Source of the DNA: Brevundimonas halotolerans
GTDB lineage: Bacteria; Pseudomonadota; Alphaproteobacteria; Caulobacterales; Caulobacteraceae
Direction of reading: 5' to 3'
Assembly (NCBI RefSeq): GCF_003730275.1
Contig: NZ_QTTA01000016.1
Span: forward strand, 227,001-291,000
DNA length: 64,000 nt
This document shows, piece after piece, positions 25,385 to 32,868 of this stretch (the first letter of the stretch is position 1; each line of letters starts with the position of its first letter). Under the pieces are notes generated by a model. It ran no database searches. It was given only the letters and a program-made list of their open reading frames with translations, and was not told where the DNA came from. A program made the position numbers and the translations under genes.

Positions 25385-25544
25385 CCTGCGACCTTGTGAG
25401 CGGCGGGAGCGGATGGAGCGGGGTTGTTGGGACACCGCCGATCAAACTTCGGGCCTCAAGCAGTGAGCGCCCGCGGCGCGAACGGTAGGCCCCAAAAACA
25501 TTGGGTCGAGGGGGATACTCGACCGTTCCGGGAGGTGTCGCAGG
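25385..25544 (+). ncRNA. ssrS: Candidate 6S RNA (ssrS)
   Basis: No protein gene fits here. A closing stem CCTGCGAC (25385-25392) with GTCGCAGG (25537-25544) encloses 144 bases. Inside are a second stem GGAGCGG/CCGTTCC (25406-25412, 25523-25529), a long apical arm GGGCCT/AGGCCC (25451-25456, 25487-25492) capped by GCGCC-CGC-GGCGC, and a side hairpin GTCGAG/CTCGAC in the 3' half. A rod about 160 nt long with an opened centre and a small 3' bubble hairpin is the 6S RNA architecture, which mimics open promoter DNA and binds the housekeeping RNA polymerase. The strand was set by resemblance to the GCGCUCCGCGG region of known 6S RNA; it is not proven. Confidence 0.5.
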
Positions 25545-25761
25545 ACATCCCCGCCCGCCGGGGGCGCTGCGGTAAGGCCCGAACACGGCCACCCGACGCA
25601 AGCTTCCGGAAAACCACCGCGCGGAGCGTCAGCTTTCGTCGAAACGGTAATACTCATTCACTCCGGGCGAAGGCCCGGCGCTCCGCCTGCCCTCCACCTC
25701 TGCCCCAAGGGCGAGAGGCAGACAGCCGTGCCCTTCTCCCCCCCAAGGGAGAAGGCACCAT

Positions 25762-25797
25762 TTCAGAGCATTCAGACGGTTCAGACGGTTCAGACGG
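25762..25797 (+). repeat. 9-bp tandem repeat, four units
   Basis: TTCAGAGCA (25762-25770) is followed by three perfect TTCAGACGG units (25771-25797). It lies just beyond the stop of the minus-strand mmcQ/yjbR-like gene. The stretch 25545-25761 holds GC-rich hairpins but no gene that I can support. Confidence 0.8.
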
Positions 25798-25822
25798 TGT
25801 TTATTTGCAGGACGAGCCGCCC

Positions 25823-26167
25823 CTACCCCAGCCCCAGCTCGGCCCTCGCTTTCTTCGTCAGCTTCGCCGCGATCAGGGCGTGGGCGGTCTTGAGATGATC
25901 GGCCAGCTCGCCCTCATCCCAGCTCGCCGGATCCGCCACCTGCACCCATTTCGCCCGCGCCATATAGGGGGCAGGCGCCGCGTATCCGGCTTCGGTCAGC
26001 ACCTCATAGGCGATGTCCGAGACCTTGAAGCTCAGCGCGCCCTCGCCGCCGACGATGGCGAACATCTTGCCGCCGACCTTGTAGACGTCGTGATCCTCGC
26101 CAAACGAATGGGCCAGCGTGGTCGCCGGCAGCGCCAGACACACCCGGCCGATCCCCGCCCGGTCCAT
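25823..26167 (-). CDS. MmcQ/YjbR family protein
   Basis: A 114-residue protein with the CyaY-like MmcQ/YjbR fold. Recognisable blocks are VCLALPATTLAHSFGEDHDVYKVGGKMFAIV near the N-terminus, LSFKVSDIAYEVLTE in the middle and the late YMARAKWVQV segment. These proteins are often called DNA-binding, but no firm function is known. The gene begins three bases after the msrA stop, so the two are co-transcribed. Confidence 0.85.
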   Translation of the reverse strand: MDRAGIGRVCLALPATTLAHSFGEDHDVYKVGGKMFAIVGGEGALSFKVSDIAYEVLTEAGYAAPAPYMARAKWVQVADPASWDEGELADHLKTAHALIAAKLTKKARAELGLG

Positions 26168-26170
26168 CGA

Positions 26171-26833
26171 TCAGGCCCCCTCTGTCTCGAATTTGGGGCC
26201 AACGCCGATCGGGCAGACCACGCCGGTCCCGCCGATGCCGCAATAGCCCGCCGGGTTCTTCGCCAGATACCCCTGGTGATAGTCCTCGGCATAATAGAAG
26301 GGTCCCAGCGCCGCGATCTCGGTCGTGATCTCGCCCCGGCCGGCCTTGGCCAGCGCCGCCTGATAGGCCTCCCGCGACCGCTCGGCCTCGGCCTTCTGGC
26401 CCTCGTCGCCGTAATAGATGGCCGAGCGATAGGTGGTGCCGATGTCATTGCCCTGGCGCATGCCCTGGGTCGGGTCGTGGTTCTCCCAGAAGGCCTTCAG
26501 CAGGTCGCCGTAGGAAATGACCTCGGCGTCGAACACCACCTTGACCACTTCGGTATGGCCGGTGCGCCCGGTGCAGGTCTCCTCATAGGTGGGATTGGGG
26601 GTCACCCCGCCCGAATACCCGACCGCCGTCACCCACACCCCCGGCAGCTGCCAGAAGATGCGCTCCACGCCCCAGAAACAGCCCATGCCGAACACCGCCG
26701 TCTCGAACCCCTCCGGGTACGGCCCCTTCAGCGGATGGCCGCTGACGAAATGCCACTCATCGGTGGGCAGGGGCTCGGCGCGGCCCGGCAGGGCGGTTTC
26801 GGCCGTGGGCATCTGGGTCTTTTGCGTCAGCAT
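26171..26833 (-). CDS. msrA: Peptide-methionine (S)-S-oxide reductase MsrA
   Basis: A 220-residue repair enzyme that reduces methionine-S-sulfoxide. The active-site motif [13 protein letters not shown] is present with the nucleophilic Cys; [48 protein letters not shown] and [16 protein letters not shown] are the other family blocks. A C-terminal [12 protein letters not shown] segment supplies possible resolving cysteines. The ATG at 26831-26833 is used; a longer frame upstream would run through the tRNA-Ser gene and is not credible. Confidence 0.94.
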   Translation of the reverse strand: MLTQKTQMPTAETALPGRAEPLPTDEWHFVSGHPLKGPYPEGFETAVFGMGCFWGVERIFWQLPGVWVTAVGYSGGVTPNPTYEETCTGRTGHTEVVKVVFDAEVISYGDLLKAFWENHDPTQGMRQGNDIGTTYRSAIYYGDEGQKAEAERSREAYQAALAKAGRGEITTEIAALGPFYYAEDYHQGYLAKNPAGYCGIGGTGVVCPIGVGPKFETEGA

Positions 26834-26965
26834 GGCGGTTCTCGAACAAAACAGGGAAGACACGGCATATGGGGTGCCACCCCCCGCTTGCCGAGAGGGC
26901 CAGTCTGTTCTATCAGCCTCGCCTCTCGCGGGTCGACTGCCCGCGCGTTTCCGCGATGTGGAAAT

Positions 26966-27055
26966 GGACAGGTGGCGGAGTGGTCGATCGCGCACGCTTG
27001 GAAAGCGTGTGTACGTGAAAGCGTACCGAGGGTTCGAATCCCTCTCTGTCCGCCA
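26966..27055 (+). tRNA. tRNA-Ser (anticodon GGA)
   Basis: A 90-base class II tRNA with encoded CCA. The acceptor stem GGACAGG pairs with CTGTCC plus discriminator G; the anticodon arm CACGC-TTGGAAA-GCGTG gives GGA; the long variable arm and T arm GAGGG-TTCGAAT-CCCTC are intact. The accessory region begins within 60 bases of its 3' end. Confidence 0.95.
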
Positions 27056-27093
27056 TCGCCTACCCCATTGAATATCAACGATAAGGGTCAACA

Positions 27094-27117
27094 ACCGGTG
27101 TGAGAATTCACACCGGT
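27094..27117. repeat. Perfect palindrome after tRNA-Ser
   Basis: ACCGGTGTGA (27094-27103) and TCACACCGGT (27108-27117) flank GAAT. There is no U-tract. It sits exactly between the tRNA and the first IS6 remnant and may end the tRNA transcript. Confidence 0.55.
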
Positions 27118-27362
27118 CCTTCCGACGACGAGAACGGGCCATGCTCCGCTTCCGGCAGATGAAGACATTGCAGAAGTTCAGCTCCGTCCACGCCGCCTTC
27201 CACAACCACTTCAACCAGGATCGCCACCTCATCAGCAGAGACGACTACAAAGCCCGACGATCAGCCGCCCTGGCTGAGTGGAAGACGCTCGCCGGATAGG
27301 CTCTGCGGCCCCTACCCAGTCTGCGCCTGGTGGAGACGAGTTGTCGTTGGACTGACAGCACC
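27114..27362 (+). mobile_element. IS6-family transposase 3' remnant with terminal repeat
   Basis: In one frame from 27114 the sequence reads [19 protein letters not shown], then [11 protein letters not shown] and ALAEWKTLAG followed by a stop at 27297-27299; this is the C-terminus of an IS6-family (IS26-like) DDE transposase. The end CTGACAGCACC at 27352-27362 matches ends at three other places. The catalytic D-D part is missing, so this copy is dead. It marks the left border of the accessory region. Confidence 0.75.
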
Positions 27363-27437
27363 CTGAGCGGCCAACCCTGCCGCCGGCCGTGACACGGCGT
27401 GTGCGTCACGCGTTTGTCGCCCGGCGCAGTTTTCCTC

Positions 27438-27629
27438 CCCGCCGCCTTCCACAACCTCTTCAACTAGGACCGCCATCTCATCAGCCGGGACGACTACAAG
27501 GGCCGACGCTCAGCTGCTCTGGCTGAGTGGAAGGCGCTCGCCGCCTGAGGCTTGTCTCCCCTCCCCCACCGGCGTTCAACGGAGACAAGTTGCCGTCAGA
27601 CTGACAGCACCGTTTGCCTGACAGCACCG
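27438..27629 (+). mobile_element. Second IS6-family 3' remnant
   Basis: A second copy of the same transposase tail (AAFHNLFN, then an in-frame TAG where the first copy has Gln, then [11 protein letters not shown] and ALAEWKALAA) ends with CTGACAGCACCG at 27601-27612. The same 12-mer is repeated at 27618-27629. From 27630 to 27792 I see only a short open tail without homology and no credible gene. Confidence 0.72.
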
Positions 27630-27792
27630 AGGATAGGCTGGTCGGCATCGTGGTCCGCCCGGCAACGGCCGCGACCACCGCGCAGCCCGCCCGTCAGGCA
27701 GCCGACGCCTTTGCAGAAGCCAGCGCTCCCGCTGCTTGACGCTCAGCCCCCCGGGCAGCGCCGGCGCGCGGGTCTGCTCCGGGGCCTCGAAT

Positions 27793-27821
27793 TCGAGGGA
27801 AGAATCTGGCACCGACGTAGG
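27793..27821 (+). promoter_or_regulatory. Predicted ECF-sigma promoter of copC-copD
   Basis: TCGAGGGA (27793-27800), 15 bases, then CGTAGG (27816-27821). The element shares sequence and exact spacing with sites at 29655 and 31005. A start near 27827 leaves a short leader with the AAGGAG ribosome site of copC. Confidence 0.6.
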
Positions 27822-27844
27822 GGTTCTCGTTGAAGGAGTTCTCC

Positions 27845-28198
27845 ATGATCCGATTTATGCCGATTGCGGTCGCTTCCGCCCTGGCACTGTCTGCCTCACC
27901 CGTATTGAGCCACGCCCGTCTGGTGTCGGCTACGCCCGCGAGCGGGGCGGTTGTGTCGGCGCCCCGCACGATCAGCTTGACGTTCAGCGAGCGGTTCGCC
28001 GCGCCGTTCTCCAACGTCGAGGTCGAGGACGGGCGGGGGCGCGCCATCGCCTTGACCAAAACGGTGTCGGAGGACGGCAAGACGTTGGGCGGGTCGTTCG
28101 CAGCGCCGCTGTCGGCCGGGACCTATCGCGTGACCTGGGCCATCGCGGCGGCCGACGGTCACCGCATGACGGGAAACTACAGCTTCACCGTCCGCTGA
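27845..28198 (+). CDS. copC: Copper resistance protein CopC
   Basis: A 117-residue periplasmic copper-binding protein with a signal peptide (about 1-23, ending VLS). The mature N-terminus begins HARLVSATPASGAVVSAPRTISLTFSE, where the first His is the Cu(II) ligand of CopC; the C-terminal ADGHRMTGNYSFTVR gives the second conserved His. AAGGAG precedes the ATG by six bases. copD follows after one base, so CopC probably hands copper to CopD. The Met-rich Cu(I) site of Pseudomonas CopC is not obvious. Confidence 0.9.
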   Translation: MIRFMPIAVASALALSASPVLSHARLVSATPASGAVVSAPRTISLTFSERFAAPFSNVEVEDGRGRAIALTKTVSEDGKTLGGSFAAPLSAGTYRVTWAIAAADGHRMTGNYSFTVR

Positions 28199-28199
28199 C

Positions 28200-29108
28200 G
28201 TGCCGATCGACCTGACCGTCGTCGTCCTAAGGTGGCTCCAGTTCGCTGCGGCGGTCGTGGCGCTGGGACTGCCACTGTTCCGGATCTATGCGTCGGGACC
28301 GGTCCCTTCGCGTTCGGTGCGTCGGGTCGCCATCACCGCCGGGCTGCTTCTGGCGGTCGGGGCGGCCGCTGGCCTTGTGGCTCAGACGGCCATGATGGCA
28401 GGCGGCTGGGCAGCAGCCGCAGACCCCGCTTCAATCGGTTACGTGATCCAGTCCACCAGTCTGGGCATGGCGCACATCGCCCGCGCCATACTGGCCCTGA
28501 CAGGGGTCGCGATCTCGATGTTCGGACAGGACAGGAAGGTCGCGCAGTTGATGGCTGTCGCGGCGTTCGCCGGGGCTACAGCCAGCTTCGCCTGGAGCGG
28601 CCACGGGGCGGCCAGCGAGGGAGCCGGGGGGCTCATCCACCTGATCGCCGACATCATTCATGCGCTGGCGGCCGCCGTCTGGTTGGGCGCGCTGGCAGGA
28701 TTCTGCATGCGGCTGTGTCGTCCTTTCGGAGGCGAGATCGAGACGACGACGCGTGCCCTTGCCGGGTTCGCCACGGTCGGCTCGGCAGCCGTTTCGGTGC
28801 TGGTGCTCACAGGGTTGATCAACGCCGGCTTTCTGATCGGCATTGACGGCGTGGTCCGGGTTGCAAGCTCGACCTGGGGCCTGCTGCTCCTGGGCAAGCT
28901 GGCCCTGTTTATCCTGATGGTCGGGCTGGCGGCGCATAACCGCTTCACCCTGACGCCCGCCCTGGCGCGGGCCATCACGCATGATACCCCGACCGACGGG
29001 CCTGTTCGGAGACTGCAGCTCAGCATTGGCCTGGAGATGGCGGCCGGCCTCGTCCTTCTGGGGCTTGTCGCGGCGATGGGCGTGCAGATGCCGCCGGCGT
29101 CGATGTAA
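28200..29108 (+). CDS. copD: Copper resistance membrane protein CopD
   Basis: A 302-residue polytopic inner-membrane protein with about eight membrane segments, starting at GTG immediately after copC. The C-terminal CopD domain is seen in LIHLIADIIHALAAAVWLGALAGF, where conserved His residues could bind copper, followed by the NAGFLIGI and WGLLLLGKLALFILMVGLAAHNRF blocks. CopD is thought to bring copper across the inner membrane. Its stop touches the stop of the convergent NTF2-like gene. Confidence 0.88.
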   Translation: MPIDLTVVVLRWLQFAAAVVALGLPLFRIYASGPVPSRSVRRVAITAGLLLAVGAAAGLVAQTAMMAGGWAAAADPASIGYVIQSTSLGMAHIARAILALTGVAISMFGQDRKVAQLMAVAAFAGATASFAWSGHGAASEGAGGLIHLIADIIHALAAAVWLGALAGFCMRLCRPFGGEIETTTRALAGFATVGSAAVSVLVLTGLINAGFLIGIDGVVRVASSTWGLLLLGKLALFILMVGLAAHNRFTLTPALARAITHDTPTDGPVRRLQLSIGLEMAAGLVLLGLVAAMGVQMPPASM

Positions 29109-29588
29109 TCAGCGCGGCGCGCGCGACGACCAGTGGATGTGGCGGATACGCCAGACGTCGCCGTCCCGGTGCAGGATCATGGTCTCGGCGGTCAGCCGGT
29201 CGACGGGCCGGCCATTGAACGCGCCGGTCGTGCGGCCCTCGGTCAGCACCCAGGCGACGTCGCCCTCGACCCGGGCCGCTCGGCGCGTGACCTCGGCGGT
29301 GGTGGCGGCGGCGAAGGCCATGTCTGCGGGCAGGTGATGGCCTGCGTATTCCTCGCGCGAGCGCTCGGCACCGCCCTCTTCCAGCACCACGACGTCCTCG
29401 GCGAGCAGGGCCAGGACAGCCTCGGCGTCGCCCGACCCCAGGGCGGCATGAAAGGCTTCCACGACGGCGATGGCGGGGCGCGCCGCTTCATCATCGGCCG
29501 GGGCTGACGCGGATGAGACAGCGCCACCGGGGGTCACGATGACGGAGGCCGATACGGCGAGGACGGCGGCGAGGATCAGGCGCTTCAT
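29109..29588 (-). CDS. Secreted NTF2/SnoaL-like protein
   Basis: A 159-residue protein with a signal peptide (about 1-27). The mature part is an NTF2-like cone fold: AIAVVEAFHAALGSGDAEAVLALLAEDVVVLEEG, later HLPADMAFAAATTAEV, and WRIRHIHWSSR at the end. Related proteins of the DUF4440/SnoaL type are often found next to copper genes. There is no catalytic residue that lets me name a substrate. It is the only gene on the minus strand within the copper block. Confidence 0.72.
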   Translation of the reverse strand: MKRLILAAVLAVSASVIVTPGGAVSSASAPADDEAARPAIAVVEAFHAALGSGDAEAVLALLAEDVVVLEEGGAERSREEYAGHHLPADMAFAAATTAEVTRRAARVEGDVAWVLTEGRTTGAFNGRPVDRLTAETMILHRDGDVWRIRHIHWSSRAPR

Positions 29589-29654
29589 GAAGGGCTCTCG
29601 GTGGCGAAGGAGTGTGACTATGCTCTATTTGTGCGGCGAGGACAGCACCCTCTT

Positions 29655-29683
29655 GCGAGGGGCGGACAGGGACCGTGCGTAGA
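29655..29683 (+). promoter_or_regulatory. Predicted ECF-sigma promoter of the CnrYXH-like operon
   Basis: GCGAGGGG (29655-29662), 15 bases, then CGTAGA (29678-29683). It is the same architecture as at 27793 and 31005. A start near 29689 would lie about 22 bases before the preferred ATG at 29711, implying autoregulation by the sigma factor of this operon. Confidence 0.62.
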
Positions 29684-29710
29684 TGTGCGGAACCCATGGA
29701 GACGATCGGC

Positions 29711-29986
29711 ATGGTCGAACTGGATAACTTGATTGCACGGGGCCCGCCTGTGGAAACCGCCTCTCTCGACGGTCTGGAAGACGGCGTCTGGCAGCGCGTG
29801 CAGCAGGCGCAAGTCAGGACACGTGAGCGATCGCTGCGGTTCGCGGCGCTTGGAATCGCGGCGGCCATCGGCGGCGTCGCCGGTGGCGTAACGGCGCCGA
29901 CAGTCGAAACAGGTCGCAGCGAACTGTCTATCTTCAGCCCCCGCATGGCAGCGACACCCCTTGGTATCCGGAGCACCCTCGGATGA
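29711..29986 (+). CDS. CnrY-like small membrane anti-sigma factor (predicted)
   Basis: A 91-residue protein with a cytoplasmic N-terminal part of about 48 residues (DNLIARGPPVETASLDGLEDGVWQRV), one membrane segment at about 51-70 (LRFAALGIAAAIGGVAGGVTA) and a short periplasmic tail. Size, topology and place before a periplasmic sensor and an ECF sigma gene match CnrY/NccY, which hold the sigma factor CnrH at the membrane. Sequence identity to CnrY is not evident, so the call is based on topology and order. ATG 29711 is preferred to 29696 because of the GGAG nine bases upstream. It overlaps the next gene by four bases. Confidence 0.62.
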   Translation: MVELDNLIARGPPVETASLDGLEDGVWQRVQQAQVRTRERSLRFAALGIAAAIGGVAGGVTAPTVETGRSELSIFSPRMAATPLGIRSTLG

Positions 29987-30420
29987 GCGGGCTGAAGTCC
30001 ACACTGGTCACAGCCGTGCTGGCCGCCGCCGTAGGCGCGGCCGCGGCCTGGGGTGCAATGACCATACAGGCGCGGCAGGACAGGCCCGCCGACCTCCACC
30101 ACCTCGTTCACGAAAGGCTGGACCTGAGCCCGGAACAGGATCGGCGTCTGGACGAGATCGAAGCGGCGTTCGCCGAGCGGCGAGCGCCACTGGAAGCCGA
30201 GGTACGACAGGCCAATGCGGAACTGTCGGCTGCGATTGCCGCCAGCCAAGGCGAGACGCCCGAAGTTCAGGCCGCCGTCGATCACTTCCACACCGCCATG
30301 GGTGATCTTCAGATGGCGACGATCCGTCATGTGTTCGAGATGCGCGCCGTGCTGACGCCCCGGCAGGCGGAAGAGTTCGACCGCGCGGTGGTCGAGACCC
30401 TGCGCGCCGACGCCGACTGA
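29983..30420 (+). CDS. CnrX-like periplasmic heavy-metal sensor
   Basis: A 145-residue protein with an N-terminal membrane anchor (about 6-26, LVTAVLAAAVGAAAAWGAMTI) and a helical periplasmic domain of the Spy/CpxP/CnrX type. DLHHLVHERLDLSPEQDRRLDEIEAAFAERRAPLEAEV and the later DHFHTAMGDLQMATIRHVFEMRAVLTPRQAEEF show the four-helix hairpin with HH, HxxxH and Met residues suited to bind metal. CnrX binds Ni or Co and releases CnrY-held sigma; in a copper locus the ligand is more likely copper. Confidence 0.75.
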   Translation: MSGLKSTLVTAVLAAAVGAAAAWGAMTIQARQDRPADLHHLVHERLDLSPEQDRRLDEIEAAFAERRAPLEAEVRQANAELSAAIAASQGETPEVQAAVDHFHTAMGDLQMATIRHVFEMRAVLTPRQAEEFDRAVVETLRADAD

Positions 30421-30427
30421 CACGAGC

Positions 30428-30985
30428 GTGGGGGCTGGCGACACCGACGAAGGCCAGGCCGCCCTGGGAGACCGGGCGGCGTTTTCGCGCCTGATGACGG
30501 CGACGAAGGGTGAGTTGCATCGGTTCGTCAGCCGTTACGTCGGCGACCCGGACGAGGCGCTGGACCTGACCCAGGAGACCTATGCCGCCGCCTGGCTGTC
30601 GATTCGTCGATACGATCCCGAACGGCCGTTCGGAGCCTGGCTGCGCACCATCGCCCTGAACAAATGCCGGGACTGGAGCCGTCGCCGCCGCGTGCGTCGT
30701 CTCGTGAGGGGCGTCATGGGCCTGGACGCGCCGGAAGCCATGACAGTCGGTGACCCGACGCCCGGGGCCGAGGACCGGATGGATGATCGGCGGCGGGTGG
30801 AGCGTCTGAATCGCGCCTTGAATGAACTGCCCGACGGTCAGCGCGCGCCGCTCCTGCTCGCGGTTCTGGAAAGCCGGTCTCATGCCGAGATCGGCCGGAT
30901 ACTGGGACTGTCGTCCAAGGCGGTCGAACTGAGGATTGCCCGCGCCCGAAAGGCCTTGCTGGATCGCCTCGGCCCCTCCGAATGA
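30428..30985 (+). CDS. ECF sigma factor of the copper locus (CnrH-like)
   Basis: A 185-residue sigma-70 family ECF factor starting at GTG. Region 2 has FVSRYVGDPDEALDLTQETYAAAWLSIRRYDPERPFGAWLRTIALNKCRDW, and region 4 has LNELPDGQRAPLLLAVLESRSHAEIGRILGLSSKAVELRIARARKALL. It follows the sensor by seven bases. The predicted target promoters are at 27793, 29655 and 31005. Its anti-sigma partner would be the gene at 29711. Confidence 0.9.
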   Translation: MGAGDTDEGQAALGDRAAFSRLMTATKGELHRFVSRYVGDPDEALDLTQETYAAAWLSIRRYDPERPFGAWLRTIALNKCRDWSRRRRVRRLVRGVMGLDAPEAMTVGDPTPGAEDRMDDRRRVERLNRALNELPDGQRAPLLLAVLESRSHAEIGRILGLSSKAVELRIARARKALLDRLGPSE

Positions 30986-31004
30986 GCCCCTGCGACCAGC
31001 CGTC

Positions 31005-31033
31005 GCGAGGGGCGGGCGCGGTTCTGACGTAAG
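31005..31033 (+). promoter_or_regulatory. Predicted ECF-sigma promoter of copA-copB
   Basis: GCGAGGGG (31005-31012), 15 bases, then CGTAAG (31028-31033), matching the sites before copC and the CnrY-like gene. A start near 31039 excludes the TTG at 31036 and favours ATG 31048 or 31066 as the copA start. Confidence 0.62.
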
Positions 31034-31065
31034 GCTTGTTCAGACAGATGGGCCAAGACAGACGC

Positions 31066-32868
31066 ATGAGATCGATTCAAACAGACCGTCGCGCATTGCT
31101 GCGCGGCTTCGCAGGCGGCGCAGGGCTTTTCGCCGCCCAGGGGTTGATGCCGGCATGGGCCCAGAGCGGGTCAGCGGGCCTAAGGACAGACCTGCACACA
31201 CTCGACGGACCGGACGTGCGGCTGACGGTCGGCCATTCGCCGTTCACCGTCGGCGGGCGCACCGGTCACGGCATCACCGTCAACGGGACCTTGCCCGCGC
31301 CGCTGATCCGGCTGCGCGAGGGCCAGACGGCGCGGCTGTCGGTGACCAACACCCTGGACGAAGACACGTCTATCCACTGGCACGGGGTGCTGCTGCCCTT
31401 CCACATGGACGGCGTTCCGGGGGTCAGCTTCCCCGGCATCCGGCCCGGTGAGACCTTCCAGTATGAGTTCCCGGTGATCCAGTCCGGTACCTTCTGGTAT
31501 CACTCCCACTCGAACCTCCAGGAGGCGATGGGCCACTACGGACCGCTGATCATCGATCCGGCGGGCGCGGATCCGGTTGCCTACGACCGCGAGCACGTCA
31601 TCGTCCTGTCGGACTGGAGCTTCCTGCACCCTCACGAAATCCTGGATCGGCTCAAGAAGAGCCCCGGCTACTTCAACCAGTCGCGCACGACCCTGTCGGG
31701 CCTCGTGTCCGGCGAGGATGGGATGTCGCTGGAGGAGCGGCGCATGTGGGGCGGGATGCGCATGGACCCGCGCGACATCGCCGACGTCAACGGCACGACC
31801 TATACCTATCTGGTCAACGGCCATGGCCCGACCGAGAACTGGACCGGCCTGTTCCGTCCCGGCGAGCGGGTGCGGCTCCGGGTCATCAATGCCTCGGCCA
31901 TGTCGATCTTCAATGTGCGTATCCCGGGCCTGGCCATGACCGTGGTCAATGCCGACGGCGAGAACGTGCGCCCCGTCGAGACCGACGAGTTCCAGATTTC
32001 GGTGGCCGAGACCTATGACGTCATCATCCGCCCGACCGATGACCGCGCCTATACGCTGGTGGCCGAGTCGGTCGACCGGTCCGGCATGGCGCGGGCGACG
32101 CTGGCGCCCCGTCCGGGCATGACGGCAGAGGTACCGCCGCTGCGCGAGGTGCCGACCCTGACCATGCGCGACATGGGTATGAGCATGGGGGGAATGGGCG
32201 GGATGGCGGGCATGGATCACTCGGCCATGGGACATGGGATGGATCACGCCGCCATGGGCCACGGAGAGCCTGCCGCCGCGCCGATGGACCACGGGTCCAT
32301 GGATCACGACATGCGCAACCCGGACAATGCGCCGGCCGGCATGGCTGTCGGCGTCGGTGTCGACATGGTCTCGCCGGACCCTGCCAACCGCCTTGGCGAG
32401 CGCCCCATGGGGCTGGAGGACGCGCCGCACCGCGTGCTGGTCTATACCGACCTCGCCTCCCTGGCGCCCAACAAGGATCAGCGGTCGCCCTCGCGCGCGC
32501 TCGAAATCCACCTCACCGGCAATATGGAACGGTTCATGTGGGGCTTCGATGGACGGAAGTTCTCCGAGATCGTCGAGCCGATCCGCTTCGAGCGCGATGA
32601 GCGGGTGCGCGTGACCCTGGTCAACGACACCATGATGGCCCACCCCATCCACCTGCACGGCCACTTCTTCGAGCTGGTGACGGGCGGCCCGGCCGGGCAT
32701 CAACCGCTGAAGCACACGGTCAACGTCGCGCCGGGGTCCAAGGTGACCTTCGACCTGACCGCCGATGCGCCGGGCGACTGGGCCTTCCACTGCCATATGC
32801 TGATGCATATGCACGCGGGGATGTTCAACGTCGTTACCGTCCGCCCGCTGGATGGAGCAGCGTCATGA
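31066..32868 (+). CDS. copA: Multicopper oxidase CopA (copper resistance)
   Basis: A 600-residue periplasmic oxidase, exported by Tat (DRRALLRGF twin arginine at residues 8-9), that oxidises Cu(I) and binds extra copper. The four copper-ligand blocks are IHWHGVLLPFHMDGVPG, FWYHSHSNLQ, HPIHLHGHFFEL and FHCHMLMHMHAGMF. A Met/His-rich insert around residues 372-425 contains many MxM and MDH units (for example GMSMGGMGGMAGMDHSAMGHG). ATG 31066 suits both Tat signal and predicted transcript start; ATG 31048 is possible. It overlaps copB by four bases. Confidence 0.93.
   Translation: MRSIQTDRRALLRGFAGGAGLFAAQGLMPAWAQSGSAGLRTDLHTLDGPDVRLTVGHSPFTVGGRTGHGITVNGTLPAPLIRLREGQTARLSVTNTLDEDTSIHWHGVLLPFHMDGVPGVSFPGIRPGETFQYEFPVIQSGTFWYHSHSNLQEAMGHYGPLIIDPAGADPVAYDREHVIVLSDWSFLHPHEILDRLKKSPGYFNQSRTTLSGLVSGEDGMSLEERRMWGGMRMDPRDIADVNGTTYTYLVNGHGPTENWTGLFRPGERVRLRVINASAMSIFNVRIPGLAMTVVNADGENVRPVETDEFQISVAETYDVIIRPTDDRAYTLVAESVDRSGMARATLAPRPGMTAEVPPLREVPTLTMRDMGMSMGGMGGMAGMDHSAMGHGMDHAAMGHGEPAAAPMDHGSMDHDMRNPDNAPAGMAVGVGVDMVSPDPANRLGERPMGLEDAPHRVLVYTDLASLAPNKDQRSPSRALEIHLTGNMERFMWGFDGRKFSEIVEPIRFERDERVRVTLVNDTMMAHPIHLHGHFFELVTGGPAGHQPLKHTVNVAPGSKVTFDLTADAPGDWAFHCHMLMHMHAGMFNVVTVRPLDGAAS

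Noticed and set aside
25771-25797. CRISPR array
   Set aside because: Repeat unit is only nine bases and directly tandem without spacers; no cas genes are present.
26966-27055. tRNA-Ser as attachment site of an integrated island
   Set aside because: No integrase gene is seen and no second copy of the tRNA 3' end is found in the window; IS6 remnants explain the border better.
27630-27792. C-terminal tail of a copper gene before copC
   Set aside because: A short open frame ends near 27739, but it is Ala-rich low complexity without recognisable homology or start.
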